Shown here piece after piece: positions 8,530 to 16,142 of a DNA stretch of 64,000 bases. The notes beneath the pieces were generated by a model, which was given only the letters and a program-made list of their open reading frames with translations, searched no databases and was not told the DNA's origin. A program made the translations under genes and the position numbers. How positions within the stretch are numbered: position 1 is the first letter of the stretch; each line of letters begins with the position of its first letter. The stretch spans positions 44,516 through 108,515 of the forward strand of contig NZ_CALPCB010000009.1 of assembly GCF_943192895.1 (NCBI RefSeq). Direction: 5' to 3'. The stretch is from Veillonella_A intestinalis. GTDB taxonomy: Bacteria; Bacillota; Negativicutes; Veillonellales; Veillonellaceae.

Positions 8530-9228
8530 GTGAGTGGCGTAATAACTGGTTGTGTACGGGAGTGGCAACCTTGGCAACAACCGAGAGAAAAGTTTTTAAA
8601 AATGGGGCCTCATAATGTAAGTATAGAGGAATTATTGGCTATTTTATTGCGTACAGGACGACGGGGGACTTCGGTGCTTGAATTAGCCAAAGAGGTTTTG
8701 AATACAGTTCAGCATGGTGCTTACGGCCTTAATGAAATTACTGTAGAAGGGCTTCAAACGATTAAAGGCATAGGTTGTGATAAGGCCGTTACAGTGTGTG
8801 CCGCTATTGAATTGGGACGGCGTTTAGGACAATTAAAAGTAAAACAAACGTATGAAGATTTTAGTAATCCTAAAGCGGTAGCTATGTATGTAATGGAACG
8901 CTTGCGTTACGAAAAAGAAGAGCATGTGTGTGCGGCGTTTTTGAATTGTAAAAATAAGTTAATTACGCTTGCTACCATTTCTATAGGTGGTTTAACTGGG
9001 AGTTTGGCGGAGCAGCGCACGGTGTTTCGCCAAGCTTTGCAGGCTAATGCGGCAAGTTTGATATTAATTCACAATCATCCGTCAGGAGAGGCAACACCTA
9101 GTGCGGATGATGTAGCGATTACCAAAGTATTTATTGAAGCCGGTTTAGTAATGGGAATTCCTGTATTGGATCATATAATTATTGGTGATGGCATCTATAC
9201 AAGCTTGTGTGAAAAAGAACTATTATAA
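8530..9228 (+). CDS. radC: RadC (YsxA) JAB/JAMM-domain protein
   Basis: A 232-residue protein with an N-terminal helix-hairpin-helix-like region (around residues 60-85, IKGIGCDKA) and a C-terminal JAB/MPN metalloprotease-like domain. The JAMM motif is complete: His181 and His183 in IHNHPSG and Asp194. The cellular role of chromosomal RadC is not settled; the old DNA-repair assignment has been disputed. The start is GTG 8530 behind AGGGAGA. It follows maf and precedes mreB, the conserved maf-radC-mre order. An apparent promoter between radC and mreB suggests the shape operon is also transcribed separately. Confidence 0.95.
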   Translation: MSGVITGCVREWQPWQQPREKFLKMGPHNVSIEELLAILLRTGRRGTSVLELAKEVLNTVQHGAYGLNEITVEGLQTIKGIGCDKAVTVCAAIELGRRLGQLKVKQTYEDFSNPKAVAMYVMERLRYEKEEHVCAAFLNCKNKLITLATISIGGLTGSLAEQRTVFRQALQANAASLILIHNHPSGEATPSADDVAITKVFIEAGLVMGIPVLDHIIIGDGIYTSLCEKELL

Positions 9229-9251
9229 GGGAAGAACTCCGTGGTCGTCGG

Positions 9252-9281
9252 TTGATTTATCCTTACGGGCAATAGTATAAT
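9252..9281 (+). promoter_or_regulatory. Likely promoter of the mre/rodA cluster
   Basis: TTGATT (9252-9257) and a perfect TATAAT (9276-9281) are separated by 18 bases, about 30 bases before the mreB start codon. Confidence 0.6.
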
Positions 9282-9313
9282 TAAGAGATGAGTTAAGTAA
9301 GGAGACTAAGCAG

Positions 9314-10351
9314 ATGATTCGTATATTTTCGTCATTAGGACGAGACTTAGGTATAGATATAGGCACAGTGAATACGCATATCCATGTACAGGGGCGTGGT
9401 GTCGTTTTATCGGAGCCATCCTTAGTGGCTACCGATACTAAGCAAGAAGGTATTGTAGCCGTAGGGGCTGATGCAGAACGCTTGTTATTGCGCACCCCTG
9501 ATATGCTTGATGAAATGAGACCTTTGCGAGATGGCTTCATCGTTGACTATCGTGTTATGTTGACTATGTTGCGTCATTTTATGAATAAAGCATCTCGTAC
9601 TGTAGGGCGGACGCGCGTTATTATGGCCGTTCCCTGTGGTATTACCGATGTGGAAAAACGGGCTATGACGGATGCTATTATTCAAGCAGGAGCTCGTGAA
9701 GCATATTTGTTAGAAGCGCCTGTGGCCGCTGCTTTGGGCTGTCATTTGCCTGTGTTTGAGGCTTGTGGTAGTATGGCTGTTGATATTGGTGGGGGTACGA
9801 CGGATATTGGCGTTATGGCCTTGGGTGGTAAGGTAATTGCTCATTCTGCCCGTATTGGTGGTCATGATTTTAATGAAAGTATTTTACAATATATTAAAAA
9901 TACCTTTTCTGTTATGGTGGCTGTGGAAACGGTAGAAGAAATTAAATTAGAGTTAGGTACAGCCTTGCCACCACAGGAAGAGGCTGAGCTGTCCTTTTTA
10001 GGACGAGATATTGCTAATGGTCTTATGAAGCGGATTATAATTCGCAAGTCAGAAGTATATCAAGTGATGCAGGAAACGTTACAACGTATTGTAGATGAGA
10101 TTAAGTCTGTAGTGGAACAAACGCCTCCAGAATTGGCGGCAGATATTATGGAACGAGGTATGATTTTAACTGGTGCTACAGCCCTTATGGAAGGGCTGGG
10201 GCAACGCTTGAGTGAAGAATTGGGCATTCCCGTGCAAGTGCCAGCAGAACCAGGGTTTGCTGTAGCTGTAGGGCTAGGCGAAGCCTCTAAAGAATTTGCT
10301 CGTATGGAACGCTTTATTATTGCCTCTAAAAATCGGAAAGGAAGGGCCTAA
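9314..10351 (+). CDS. mreB: MreB-family actin-like rod-shape protein
   Basis: A 345-residue bacterial actin. MreB forms membrane-bound filaments that orient lateral wall synthesis through MreC/MreD, RodA and PBP2. The phosphate-1 loop DLGIDIGTVNTHIHV and phosphate-2 loop DIGGGTTDIG are present, and an adenosine-contact segment (GMILTGATALMEG) lies near residue 285. Phosphate-1 has HIHV where most MreB have NTLVYV, so it is a somewhat divergent member; Mbl is an alternative name. The stop overlaps the mreC start by one base. Having this gene in a coccus lineage is notable. Confidence 0.93.
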   Translation: MIRIFSSLGRDLGIDIGTVNTHIHVQGRGVVLSEPSLVATDTKQEGIVAVGADAERLLLRTPDMLDEMRPLRDGFIVDYRVMLTMLRHFMNKASRTVGRTRVIMAVPCGITDVEKRAMTDAIIQAGAREAYLLEAPVAAALGCHLPVFEACGSMAVDIGGGTTDIGVMALGGKVIAHSARIGGHDFNESILQYIKNTFSVMVAVETVEEIKLELGTALPPQEEAELSFLGRDIANGLMKRIIIRKSEVYQVMQETLQRIVDEIKSVVEQTPPELAADIMERGMILTGATALMEGLGQRLSEELGIPVQVPAEPGFAVAVGLGEASKEFARMERFIIASKNRKGRA

Positions 10352-11268
10352 TGTTTTCATCAGAACGACGGTTAATCGTTATGGTAGGGCTTTGCTGTTT
10401 GTTTTTAGCCCTCTTAGGGTATGCTTGGAAACAACGGACGAGCATTCCCTATGTAACCGTGACGTTTGAACGAATTACAACGCCATTTACTTATGGCGCT
10501 TCACGTTTTTTAGGATCTATTCACACCGGCATTGCTGTGATTGATACAGCAATTAATGGTACGAAGGAAATGGATACAATTCGTGAAGAAAATGCACAAT
10601 TACAGCAAAAAGTGACAAATTATGATGAAGTAGTGGCTGAAAATATGCGCCTTCGTCAGTTGTTGTCATTTCAAAATAGCCATCCCCAATTTGATATGGT
10701 AGCAGCTGCCGTAGTAACTCGTGATGTTGGTACTTGGACGAATACCTTTACCATTGATCGAGGCAGTGAAGATGGTCTTACGCCAAATATGGCGGTAGTC
10801 ATTCCTGGTGGGGTTGTGGGTTTTATCAGTGATGTATATACCCATTCTGCTCGTGTACAGACGGTTCTTGACCCTCGTACAGCTATTGGGGTTATTGTAC
10901 AACGACCTGAATCTCGAGTAGCGTCTATTGTTAAAGGCAATGGTAGTAATCCTGATGAGCCGTTATTGGTTAATGTAGCTCGTGATGGCGACGTATTAAA
11001 TGGCGATACTTTGATTACTTCAGGCTATGGTGGCATTTATCCAAAAGGTCTTTTAGTAGGTCATGTAGCACGAATTGACAATGACTCCGAAGGTTTTGTT
11101 AAGAATGCAGTCGTACAATTGTCGGCAGATTTACGAAATGTAGAAGAAGTCTTTGTTATTCTTCGTTCTCGAGAAGGTGAGCTAGATAAGCCTAGTTTAA
11201 CGCCTAAATTGGTACCGCAAACACAGCGTGACCAAGTAGAAGGTGTCAAAGGAGCGACGAAACAATGA
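10351..11268 (+). CDS. mreC: Cell shape protein MreC
   Basis: A 305-residue bitopic membrane protein. A single hydrophobic segment (residues ~7-25) is followed by a coiled coil around residues 65-95 (rich in E, N, Q and L) and then the beta-barrel MreC domain with VTRDVGTWTNTFTIDRG and later TSGYGGIYPKGL, both typical. MreC in the periplasm links MreB/MreD to PBP2 and the elongation machinery. It is translationally coupled to mreB (TAATG) and overlaps mreD by four bases. Confidence 0.95.
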   Translation: MFSSERRLIVMVGLCCLFLALLGYAWKQRTSIPYVTVTFERITTPFTYGASRFLGSIHTGIAVIDTAINGTKEMDTIREENAQLQQKVTNYDEVVAENMRLRQLLSFQNSHPQFDMVAAAVVTRDVGTWTNTFTIDRGSEDGLTPNMAVVIPGGVVGFISDVYTHSARVQTVLDPRTAIGVIVQRPESRVASIVKGNGSNPDEPLLVNVARDGDVLNGDTLITSGYGGIYPKGLLVGHVARIDNDSEGFVKNAVVQLSADLRNVEEVFVILRSREGELDKPSLTPKLVPQTQRDQVEGVKGATKQ

Positions 11269-11756
11269 GAACTATGATTTATATACTCATGGGGATTTTT
11301 ACGTTTCTCATCCAAGCGAGTGTATTGCCTGTCCTATTTAGACAAGGGTGGATACCTAATTTAATTTTAGTATGGGTCATTGTCTTGGCCTTACTTAGAG
11401 GGCGCCGTATTGGTTTGATGGCGGCTATTGTAGGGGGCTTAGTGCATGATATATTAATATCCAATGCGTTTGGTCTTCACTTTTTCCCGTATATTGCGGT
11501 GGCCTATTTTATCAGTATCTGGTCACATAGTGTATATGAGGAACAATGGTATGTGACCTTTGCTTGGGTTTCAGTAGCTACTGTTGTTGATATGTTAGTG
11601 CGTATTGGTATGCTCTGGTTAGGGCGTGAAGATATTTTGATAGGCACATATATTTGGCATCACATCTGGCCTGTATGGTGGCTTAATGGCTTAATAGGCA
11701 TTATGGTGCATGAAATTCTCTGGTATATGGAAGAGAAGGACGAATATATTTGGTAG
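11265..11756 (+). CDS. mreD: Cell shape protein MreD
   Basis: A 163-residue inner-membrane protein with five or six hydrophobic segments. The GLVHDILISNAFGLHF stretch matches the conserved G-x-x-x-D...FG-x-x region of MreD. MreD partners MreC in the elongation complex. It overlaps mreC by an ATGA and is followed 36 bases later by the PBP2 gene. Confidence 0.9.
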   Translation: MRTMIYILMGIFTFLIQASVLPVLFRQGWIPNLILVWVIVLALLRGRRIGLMAAIVGGLVHDILISNAFGLHFFPYIAVAYFISIWSHSVYEEQWYVTFAWVSVATVVDMLVRIGMLWLGREDILIGTYIWHHIWPVWWLNGLIGIMVHEILWYMEEKDEYIW

Positions 11757-11792
11757 TACATCAGTGTAAAATATTAGTGAGGAGGCATCGGC

Positions 11793-13763
11793 GTGCTTGA
11801 AGCATTATATAAAAAGAATAAAAAAGGCCGTTTTGATGCCTTAGTATATATAGTAATGGCAATTTTTGTCATTTTAGTAATTCGCTTGTTTTATCTTCAG
11901 ATTATGGATGGTGAATACTATCATACGAAGGCAGAAGGGAATCGCTTGCGCATGGTTTCCGTTACTGCGGCGCGTGGGGTTATGTATGATCGAAATGGGC
12001 AAATTGTAGCGGGCTCTCGTCCGGCATATACTGTGTCTATTGTGCCAACTGGCAAAGATATTGACCCTGCGGAATTACAGCGTTTGGCTACGATACTAAA
12101 TATTAAGCCAGAAACCATTCAAAATAAGATTGCCACTCATAAAGGGGGCTACGAACCAATTCGTTTAGCTACGGATATTACGATGGACCGTGTGACCATG
12201 ATTGAAGAACATCGTCATGAGTTACCTGGTGTGTCTATTGAAGTAGAACCGTTGCGCTATTATCCTTATGATTCTTTGGCTTCACAACTTTTTGGCTATG
12301 TAGGGGAAGTAAGTGAAGAAGAATTAAATGAGATTAAGGCAGAAAATCCTGAAACATCAGTCGGTCCTGGTACGATTTTGGGCCGTTCTGGTTTGGAAAA
12401 AATGTATGACGATGTATTACGTGGTACCGATGGGGGCAAGCAAGTTGAAGTTGATGCCACTGGTCGTCCTGTAGCTGAAGTGGGTCGTAAAGATACAATT
12501 CCTGGTCGTGATATTCATTTAACAATAGACTTAGCCTTACAAAAGGCAGCTGAAAAAGCAGTTACGGATCAATTAAATTCGTTACGAGCGCAAGGCATTC
12601 CAGCTCGCGGGGCTGCTGTAGTTGCTATGGACCCTAATACGGGCGCTGTATTGGCTATGGTGAGTGCACCAGGTTTTAATCCCAACTGGTTTGCTAGAGG
12701 GATTACATCGGCTCAATGGAATCAGTTAAATACAGATCCTAATCATCCCTTTGATAATAAGGTAATTTCTGGCGAATATCCCCCTGGATCACCTTTTAAA
12801 ATTGTTACGGGGGCAGCTGCCTTAGAGTTAAAAAAGGTTACGCCTGATGAGATGATCTTTGACAGTGGTCGCCATTGGTTGATTGATAAACGCAATGCAG
12901 AAGGAGAAGCCTTAGGCTGGCTTGACTTTAATACAGCTTTAGCTAAATCAGATAATGTGTATTTCTATGAAATGGGTAATCGTGTAGGCATTGAAGAATT
13001 AGACCGCTTTGCTAAGTTATTTGGTCTAGGTGAAAAAACCGGTATTAAATTATATGGTGAGTCTAGCGGTAACTTAGCAAGTCCTGAATATAAACGAAAA
13101 GTATTTGATCAAGATTGGTATTTAGGGGAAACCTTTGATGCGGCTATTGGCCAGTCCTTTACATTGGTAACGCCTATTCAGATGGCTGTATTAATGTCAG
13201 AAGTGGCTAATGGCGGCATTCGCTATCAACCGTATGTGGTGAGTCGTGTTGATAATAGTGATGGTACGCCAGCAGAAATTTTTGGCCCTAAGAAAATTGG
13301 GGTGTTACAAGTTTCAAAAACAGTCATGGATTTAATTCGCAATGGCTTACGTGACGTTACGGCTGAAGGTGGTACGGCGGGGTCTTTATTTAAAGGTTGG
13401 CCGATTGAAATCGCTGGTAAAACAGGGACTGCGGAAAACTCGACAGGCCGAGATCATGGTTGGTTCGTGGCGTATGCGCCATATGATAAACCTCGCATTG
13501 TAGTCGTAGCTTTGGTAGAACAAGGGAGCTTCGGTGCTGGTTCAGCTGGTCCGATTGTAAAAGATATTTTAGCAGAATATTTCCACATTAATACGGGCAA
13601 AGAAGGGGCCAATGGAAATGCTACGACAACGAATGGAGCGACTGCGGGTAGTACGACCACTGGTAGCCAGAATAGTGCTATAAATACGAGTGGTAATGTC
13701 GTAAATAGTGGCAATACGACTACGAATATTGATGATACTGTTACAGGTCCTAAAGGGCCGTAA
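11793..13763 (+). CDS. mrdA: Penicillin-binding protein 2 (elongation transpeptidase)
   Basis: A 656-residue class B PBP that cross-links peptidoglycan during elongation with RodA as glycosyltransferase partner. It has an N-terminal anchor (residues ~16-35), a dimerisation/pedestal domain, and a transpeptidase domain with SxxK at Ser333-Lys336 (GSPFK), SDN near residue 389 and KTG near 535. The start is GTG 11793 behind AGGAGG. The last ~50 residues form a Thr/Asn/Ser/Gly-rich low-complexity tail outside the catalytic domain, unusual for PBP2 and presumably exposed in the periplasm. It lies in the mreBCD-mrdA-minD-rodA order typical of Negativicutes and other Firmicutes. Confidence 0.95.
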   Translation: MLEALYKKNKKGRFDALVYIVMAIFVILVIRLFYLQIMDGEYYHTKAEGNRLRMVSVTAARGVMYDRNGQIVAGSRPAYTVSIVPTGKDIDPAELQRLATILNIKPETIQNKIATHKGGYEPIRLATDITMDRVTMIEEHRHELPGVSIEVEPLRYYPYDSLASQLFGYVGEVSEEELNEIKAENPETSVGPGTILGRSGLEKMYDDVLRGTDGGKQVEVDATGRPVAEVGRKDTIPGRDIHLTIDLALQKAAEKAVTDQLNSLRAQGIPARGAAVVAMDPNTGAVLAMVSAPGFNPNWFARGITSAQWNQLNTDPNHPFDNKVISGEYPPGSPFKIVTGAAALELKKVTPDEMIFDSGRHWLIDKRNAEGEALGWLDFNTALAKSDNVYFYEMGNRVGIEELDRFAKLFGLGEKTGIKLYGESSGNLASPEYKRKVFDQDWYLGETFDAAIGQSFTLVTPIQMAVLMSEVANGGIRYQPYVVSRVDNSDGTPAEIFGPKKIGVLQVSKTVMDLIRNGLRDVTAEGGTAGSLFKGWPIEIAGKTGTAENSTGRDHGWFVAYAPYDKPRIVVVALVEQGSFGAGSAGPIVKDILAEYFHINTGKEGANGNATTTNGATAGSTTTGSQNSAINTSGNVVNSGNTTTNIDDTVTGPKGP

Positions 13764-13796
13764 CCCATTTTAGAAACATAAGAGAAAGGAGTAGCT

Positions 13797-14924
13797 ATGG
13801 GAAAAATTATAGCCATTATGTCAGGTAAGGGCGGTGTAGGTAAAACTACGCTGACTGCTTATATTGGGGCCGCTTTAAATCGTCGTGGCCACCGCGTACT
13901 TATTACTGATGCGGATTTTGGCATGCGTGATCTTGACTTAGTGTTAGGTAAGGAAAATGATATTTTCTTTGATGCTATTGATATTTGGAAAGAGTATTGT
14001 AATAAGGATAATGCGATTGTGCCATTGCGAGATGGATTTGATTTTTTACCAGCTACTCAAAGTCGTCGCTGGGAAGATGTGGGGCGTAAAGGGTATGGCA
14101 AGCTTATTAAGCGAATAGCTAAAGGCTATGACTATGTTATTATTGACGCTCCAGCAGGCATTGGCCGTGGTAATGAAGCTATTTTTAGAGTGGCTGAACA
14201 ACTACTTTTAGTAGCGGAACCAATGTGGGTATCTTTGCGAGCCGTACAGCGCGTTATGCAATTATGTCATGAAGAACGTCTATTTAACTATGGCTTAGTG
14301 TTAAATAATGTTGGGCGTAGTGATGCGGCTGTGTCAGTGGATGAAGCGTTACAAAACTTGCAGGTTGAAAATTTAGCCACAATCTTACCACATAGCGCTA
14401 ATATTTTGGCATGGTCTCAAGCAGGCGTACTTCATGAGGAATGTGATGAAGCTATGGATGTAATGATGGATCCTTTGGTAGCGTATATCGAGACTGATAC
14501 AGCTTGGGAAGAGGCTGATGTATTAGCTCATTGGCAATCCTTAACATCTGACGTAGTAGATACCACTACTGCTGAAGCTAGCAAGAAAGGTACAGAGAAA
14601 GTAACAAAGAAAGAAAACGAGTTACTGGCAACGGCAGAGTCTGTTTCTGACGAAACTAATAATAAAACAGCCGTTGTTGAGCCAATAGCAGCTATTTCTC
14701 ATGTAACAGCGGATGATGACCTTGATACAGCTAAGGAACCAGCGGTAGATACTCAAGTTATAGATATTCAAGTTATAGATGATAAAAACTTAGATACGCA
14801 GCCTGTGGAGAGTGCTGTTGTGGAGCAAGAACAAACAGAAGAGGTGCCTAAGAAAATGAGTTTTGGCTCTCTTTTAAAACGTCGTTTTACGAGTTTTTGG
14901 ACTCGTGGCGGGCGTTTGCGCTAG
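13797..14924 (+). CDS. MinD-like ParA-superfamily ATPase with a long acidic linker and basic C-terminal helix
   Basis: A 375-residue protein. Residues 1-~250 are a MinD/ParA-type ATPase with the deviant Walker A SGKGGVGKTT at 10-19, ADFGMRDLDLVLG at ~41-53, and Walker B YVIIDAPAG. MinD normally positions the division septum with MinC and MinE, binding membrane through a short C-terminal amphipathic helix. Here an acidic, Thr/Val/Glu-rich, probably disordered linker of about 100 residues separates the ATPase from a basic amphipathic end (SFGSLLKRRFTSFW) that could be the membrane anchor. No minC or minE lies in this window, whereas related clusters carry them between mrdA and rodA. The fold is certain; a classical Min function is not. 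Confidence 0.85.
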   Translation: MGKIIAIMSGKGGVGKTTLTAYIGAALNRRGHRVLITDADFGMRDLDLVLGKENDIFFDAIDIWKEYCNKDNAIVPLRDGFDFLPATQSRRWEDVGRKGYGKLIKRIAKGYDYVIIDAPAGIGRGNEAIFRVAEQLLLVAEPMWVSLRAVQRVMQLCHEERLFNYGLVLNNVGRSDAAVSVDEALQNLQVENLATILPHSANILAWSQAGVLHEECDEAMDVMMDPLVAYIETDTAWEEADVLAHWQSLTSDVVDTTTAEASKKGTEKVTKKENELLATAESVSDETNNKTAVVEPIAAISHVTADDDLDTAKEPAVDTQVIDIQVIDDKNLDTQPVESAVVEQEQTEEVPKKMSFGSLLKRRFTSFWTRGGRLR

Positions 14925-14933
14925 GAGGTAATT

Positions 14934-16037
14934 ATGTGGCATAAAATCTGGCGCGAATGGGATTGGACTATCGTCATTTGCACAGTGCTACTCATTGGTG
15001 TAGGCTTAGTCATTATTGGCAGTGCTACCCATGTGAATCGCGAAGGTTTAAATTTTACAGATTTAGTAAGTAAGCAAATTTTATTTTTCTTTATTAATGC
15101 AGTAGTTGTTGTATTAATGCAGTGGTTTGATTATCGTCGTTTGCGTTCTTGGGGGCGACCTTTATATTTTATTACTATCGTATTGCTGTTAGCCGTTATG
15201 TTTATTGGTACGTCTGCCTTAGGGGCACAGCGGTGGATTCAAATTGGGCCGATTACCATTCAGCCTTCAGAGTTTACAAAGCTACTTATGATTATTAGTA
15301 TGGCTAAAATGATGGAAAGTCGTGTCAATCAGTTGAATACATTTCGTTCATTAGTGCCCATTGTATTATTTGTTGGTATTCCGGCTTTACTTGTATTTAA
15401 ACAGCCTGACTTAGGAACGTCTTTGGTATATTTGGCTATTCTTTGTGGCATGCTCTTTGTGGGTGGCGTACGCATGCGATTAGTGCAAATTATTGTAGGC
15501 GTAGCCGTTATATTAGCGCCTTTAGGATGGTTTGTTTTAAAAGAATATCAGCAACAACGTATTCTCGTATTTTTAAATCCAAATATCGATCCTTTCGGCG
15601 CAGGGTATCACATTATTCAGTCTAAAATTGCCATTGGTTCTGGTATGATTTTAGGGAAGGGTCTATTTGAAGGAACTCAAAGTCAGTTAAACTTCTTGCC
15701 GGAAAATCATACAGACTTTATTTTCTCTGTTATTGGTGAAGAATTAGGTTTTGTAGGCTGTGTTATTGTGTTGATTTTACTATTTACTCTGATTTATCGG
15801 AGTATTGTTATAGCGCGGAGTGCTAATGATACCTTTGGTATGTTGTTAGCTACGGGTATTGGCTCTATGCTAGTGTTTCAGGTATTAGTTAATATTGGTA
15901 TGACTACGGGGATTATGCCGGTTACAGGGATTCCATTACCTTTCATTAGTTATGGTGTTAGTGCCCTTACAACAAATATGATTAGTGTTGGTTTGCTATT
16001 AAATATTGCTATGCATCGTAAGAAATTGATGTTCTAA
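14934..16037 (+). CDS. rodA: RodA, SEDS-family peptidoglycan glycosyltransferase
   Basis: A 367-residue polytopic membrane protein with about ten helices. SEDS proteins polymerise lipid II into glycan strands; RodA works with PBP2. The QPSEFTKLLMI segment, the FKQPDLGTSLVY block with the functionally essential Asp, the FNFLPE-like QLNFLPENHTDFIF block, and GIPLPFISYG near the C-terminus are all hallmarks. It starts at ATG 14934 behind AGGAGG, ten bases after the MinD-like gene. The partner PBP2 is two genes upstream. FtsW is the close paralogue, but the context supports RodA. Confidence 0.95.
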   Translation: MWHKIWREWDWTIVICTVLLIGVGLVIIGSATHVNREGLNFTDLVSKQILFFFINAVVVVLMQWFDYRRLRSWGRPLYFITIVLLLAVMFIGTSALGAQRWIQIGPITIQPSEFTKLLMIISMAKMMESRVNQLNTFRSLVPIVLFVGIPALLVFKQPDLGTSLVYLAILCGMLFVGGVRMRLVQIIVGVAVILAPLGWFVLKEYQQQRILVFLNPNIDPFGAGYHIIQSKIAIGSGMILGKGLFEGTQSQLNFLPENHTDFIFSVIGEELGFVGCVIVLILLFTLIYRSIVIARSANDTFGMLLATGIGSMLVFQVLVNIGMTTGIMPVTGIPLPFISYGVSALTTNMISVGLLLNIAMHRKKLMF

Positions 16038-16046
16038 CCTAAATAT

Positions 16047-16076
16047 TTGGCGAACCTAAAATTTATATTGTATAAT
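16047..16076 (+). promoter_or_regulatory. Likely promoter for the B12/radical SAM gene pair
   Basis: TTGGCG (16047-16052) and TATAAT (16071-16076) are spaced 18 bases apart in the 105-base gap after rodA. Confidence 0.5.
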
Positions 16077-16142
16077 AAAAATCTGTAACATAAATATATC
16101 GAATGTTCTAGATGTTAAAATAGAGTTTGAATCGGAGGTCCT

